Position numbers and translations under genes: made by a program. A stretch of DNA of 7,853 bases from positions 1 through 7,853 of the forward strand of contig CALHBZ010000132.1 of the NCBI GenBank assembly GCA_937930605.1. Direction: 5' to 3'. How positions within the stretch are numbered: the first letter of the stretch is position 1; the number at the start of each line of letters is the position of its first letter. Source of the stretch: Streptococcus oralis. Lineage in GTDB: Bacteria > Bacillota > Bacilli > Lactobacillales > Streptococcaceae. The notes below the pieces were generated by a model that saw only the letters and a program-made list of their open reading frames with translations, searched no databases and was not told where the DNA came from. This document shows, in pieces, positions 6,174 through 7,853 of this stretch.

Positions 6174-7853
6174 TTAACTATCTGTCGCAACCAATTGATA
6201 GAGTTTAGTATCTTTAGGAATAGGGTTTTCAAATGGAACAATTGTATCTCCAGCCACAATCAAACCCGTACCTTTTGCTTTTGGTCGCAAGACAAATCGC
6301 TCCAACGAAGGCGTAAGAGGGATTACCTGCTCCAGGGCTTCTAAGTCTGTCCGCTTCAGCTTCAGGAGGGCTAGAAACTCACAGTTTGCGACTAGCTTTC
6401 TACCTTCCTCTGTAGATAAAACAGTCTCTGGATTCTGTGTAATCCCTGTTGGAATAGCCCCGTACTTACGAATACGTGAGTATAGTTCTGTAAAGAAGGT
6501 TGCTTGCAGTTTATTTTTGAAGTATAGCTGCAACTCATCAAAGTACAACCATGTAATGGATCTACCTTGGTTATTGACTACCTGATTCCAGATGAAGTCC
6601 TGAATCACCAGGAGAGCAAATGGCTTCAATTTACCACTCAACTGCTTGAGATTGAAGATAATAAAGCGACTATTCATATTGACATTTGTAGGATGAGCAA
6701 AGATATCATTTGAACCGATAGTATAAGGTTCTGCCTTCAGCGCCAGATCCTTAGCTACGGCTTCAGGTTGACGTTCTAAAACTGCTTGCCAATCCTTAAA
6801 TGTTGGTTTTTCAAATTCCTCATAGGTCTTTCTCGTTACACGGTCAATCATCGCAAATTCATCGTCTGATACCTCAGAGAATATATTCTCAAACAAGGTT
6901 GATAAGAGGTTTGATTTTTGGCCAATCGGGTCACTATCTTCTGCCTGTAATTTGTCCTTATCAGGTAGATCCAACAAATTAAAGTGATGTTGCGATCCAG
7001 GAGCGATTGTGATAATTTCTGCACCCAATTCTCGACCAATACCAGTGTACTCATCTTCAGGATCGACGATAATAATATTATCTTCAGGATAACGTAGAGT
7101 CGTAGGAATAATCTCTCCTCCTTTAGCAAGAACAGATTTTCCTGATCCTGAAGTCCCAAAGATACAACCTGAACCTGTATTCAAGTCTTTCTTACGGTCA
7201 ACTGTGATAGCGTTCTTTGATAGCTGATTCTGGCCATAATAAATTGCACGTGGACTGTTAGATCGAAGATCTACGTTGGTAAATGGGACTTGTGTGGCCA
7301 AGTTACTGGTAGTCATATCTCTCATAAAACGGCGTTTTACGTTGATAAATGGAATTCCAATCGGTAGAATGGTATTCAAGGATTCTTCCTGGTACAAGTA
7401 ACACTTATCCAGTTCTACCGTATTCTTACGGACAGATCGTTGAACCTGCTCTGTGTAGATATTCAACTCTTCCAGAGTGTCAGCTATGAAGAAAATCGTC
7501 ATCACACCTGAAAACATTTTTTGGTCATTGTCCTGGAGTTCTTCAGTCCATTTCTCTGTTTCGCGAGATGTCTCCACAGCTTTCCCACCAACCGCCAGGT
7601 CACTTCCATAACCTTCTTTTGCGGCAGCCTTCTGACTTTTGATCATTTCCCTACGTACACTTGACTTAACTGTCTTGATTTTCTTCAGTGCATCTGCAGT
7701 ATCATAGGGCTTCGCATGCAGACTGATAGCCAGTTCAATTCCTGTATCCAGGATATTCTTAATCAGTTTGTCATTCAAGAAGGTAGGATATTGTCTAACA
7801 TACATCACCCTTGCGAAACAATCATCAATTTTCATATGATCTTTTTCAAACTT
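6174..7853 (-). CDS. virB4: VirB4/PrgJ-type T4SS ATPase, N-terminus cut off by window edge
   Basis: The frame is open through the right edge, and the codons before the ATG at 7835 (KFEKDH) look like ordinary protein. That ATG is therefore most likely an internal methionine, with 250 or so N-terminal residues outside. VirB4 proteins are membrane-associated ATPases that energise assembly and substrate movement in every T4SS. Numbering from the visible Met: residues 1-200 correspond to the end of the CagE/TrbE/VirB4 N-terminal domain, including IFFIADTLEELN. Walker A is GTSGSGKS at 227-234, followed by the family-typical IIIVDPEDEY (254-263). Walker B is ITWLYFDE (427-434), then SRIRKYGAIPTGITQNPETVL (453-473), which contains the conserved glutamine motif. 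The stop at 6174-6176 is intact. The hydrolase gene begins 25 nt later, as prgJ precedes prgK in pCF10. All expected ATPase motifs of the C-terminal half are present, so no damage is seen in the visible part. Confidence 0.95.
   Translation of the reverse strand, partial: KFEKDHMKIDDCFARVMYVRQYPTFLNDKLIKNILDTGIELAISLHAKPYDTADALKKIKTVKSSVRREMIKSQKAAAKEGYGSDLAVGGKAVETSRETEKWTEELQDNDQKMFSGVMTIFFIADTLEELNIYTEQVQRSVRKNTVELDKCYLYQEESLNTILPIGIPFINVKRRFMRDMTTSNLATQVPFTNVDLRSNSPRAIYYGQNQLSKNAITVDRKKDLNTGSGCIFGTSGSGKSVLAKGGEIIPTTLRYPEDNIIIVDPEDEYTGIGRELGAEIITIAPGSQHHFNLLDLPDKDKLQAEDSDPIGQKSNLLSTLFENIFSEVSDDEFAMIDRVTRKTYEEFEKPTFKDWQAVLERQPEAVAKDLALKAEPYTIGSNDIFAHPTNVNMNSRFIIFNLKQLSGKLKPFALLVIQDFIWNQVVNNQGRSITWLYFDELQLYFKNKLQATFFTELYSRIRKYGAIPTGITQNPETVLSTEEGRKLVANCEFLALLKLKRTDLEALEQVIPLTPSLERFVLRPKAKGTGLIVAGDTIVPFENPIPKDTKLYQLVATDS

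Noticed and set aside
5430..6344. Plus-strand open frames of 66-88 codons opposite the hydrolase N-terminus and the end of virB4
   Set aside because: The long stop-free stretches come from the Lys/Arg-rich codon content of the opposite strand; the translations look random and Phe/Cys-rich.
6848..7159. Second minus-strand open frame of 103 codons inside the VirB4 gene
   Set aside because: It is an out-of-frame reading of the Walker A to helical region of virB4. The main frame is intact and carries all motifs, so this is neither a frameshift nor a separate gene.
7833..7835. ATG at 7835 as the true start of the VirB4-like protein
   Set aside because: The frame continues without a stop to the window edge, no ribosome site precedes this ATG, and a VirB4 starting here would lack most of its N-terminal domain.
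1..7853. CRISPR array, tRNA/rRNA genes, insertion sequence or attachment site
   Set aside because: The whole window is filled by seven conjugation genes; no regularly spaced repeats, terminal inverted repeats, transposase or RNA-gene signature was seen on either strand.

Overview
The window is a single, tightly packed block of seven genes, all on the minus strand, so transcription runs from the right edge to the left edge. It is the central part of a Gram-positive conjugation (type IV secretion, T4SS) operon. The best overall match I recognise is the prgJ-prgK-prgL-prgM-pcfA-pcfB-pcfC segment of the Prg/Pcf system of enterococcal pCF10 and the related transfer modules of streptococcal integrative and conjugative elements (Tn5252/ICESa2603 type). 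The moderately AT-rich composition, strong AGGAGG-type ribosome sites, a TTG start and protein style all point to a low-GC Firmicute, most likely Streptococcus or a close relative. No integrase, relaxase, origin or attachment site is inside the window, so plasmid versus integrated element cannot be decided from it.

Layout, in order of transcription. (1) 7853-6174: VirB4/PrgJ-type ATPase, cut by the right edge. (2) 6148-3512: an 878-residue membrane-anchored, PrgK-like peptidoglycan hydrolase with a very basic cytoplasmic tail, one membrane segment, a degenerate LytM-like domain, a lysozyme/SLT-like domain and a CHAP domain. (3) 3492-2848: a small bitopic VirB8/PrgL-like protein. (4) 2851-2579: a 90-residue coiled-coil protein in the prgM position. 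(5) 2625-1786: a bitopic protein in the pcfA position with a possible second VirB8/TcpC-like extracytoplasmic domain. (6) 1773-1255: PcfB-like (DUF3801) adaptor. (7) 1258-1: VirD4/PcfC-type coupling ATPase, cut by the left edge exactly at its Walker B motif.

How they fit together: the coupling protein, helped by the PcfB-like adaptor, would receive the relaxase-DNA complex at the membrane. The VirB4-like ATPase would power channel assembly and transfer. The two bitopic proteins would be channel scaffold subunits, and the hydrolase would open the peptidoglycan for the channel. Spacing is extremely tight: 25, 19 and 12 nt gaps, two 4-nt ATGA overlaps and one 47-nt overlap. I saw no internal promoter or terminator, so the block is most simply read as one polycistronic unit with translational coupling. 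The machinery is of a known type. The points most worth a second look are the strongly basic tail and unexplained linker of the hydrolase, its dead LytM-like domain, the possible tandem VirB8-like pair, and the 47-nt gene overlap.
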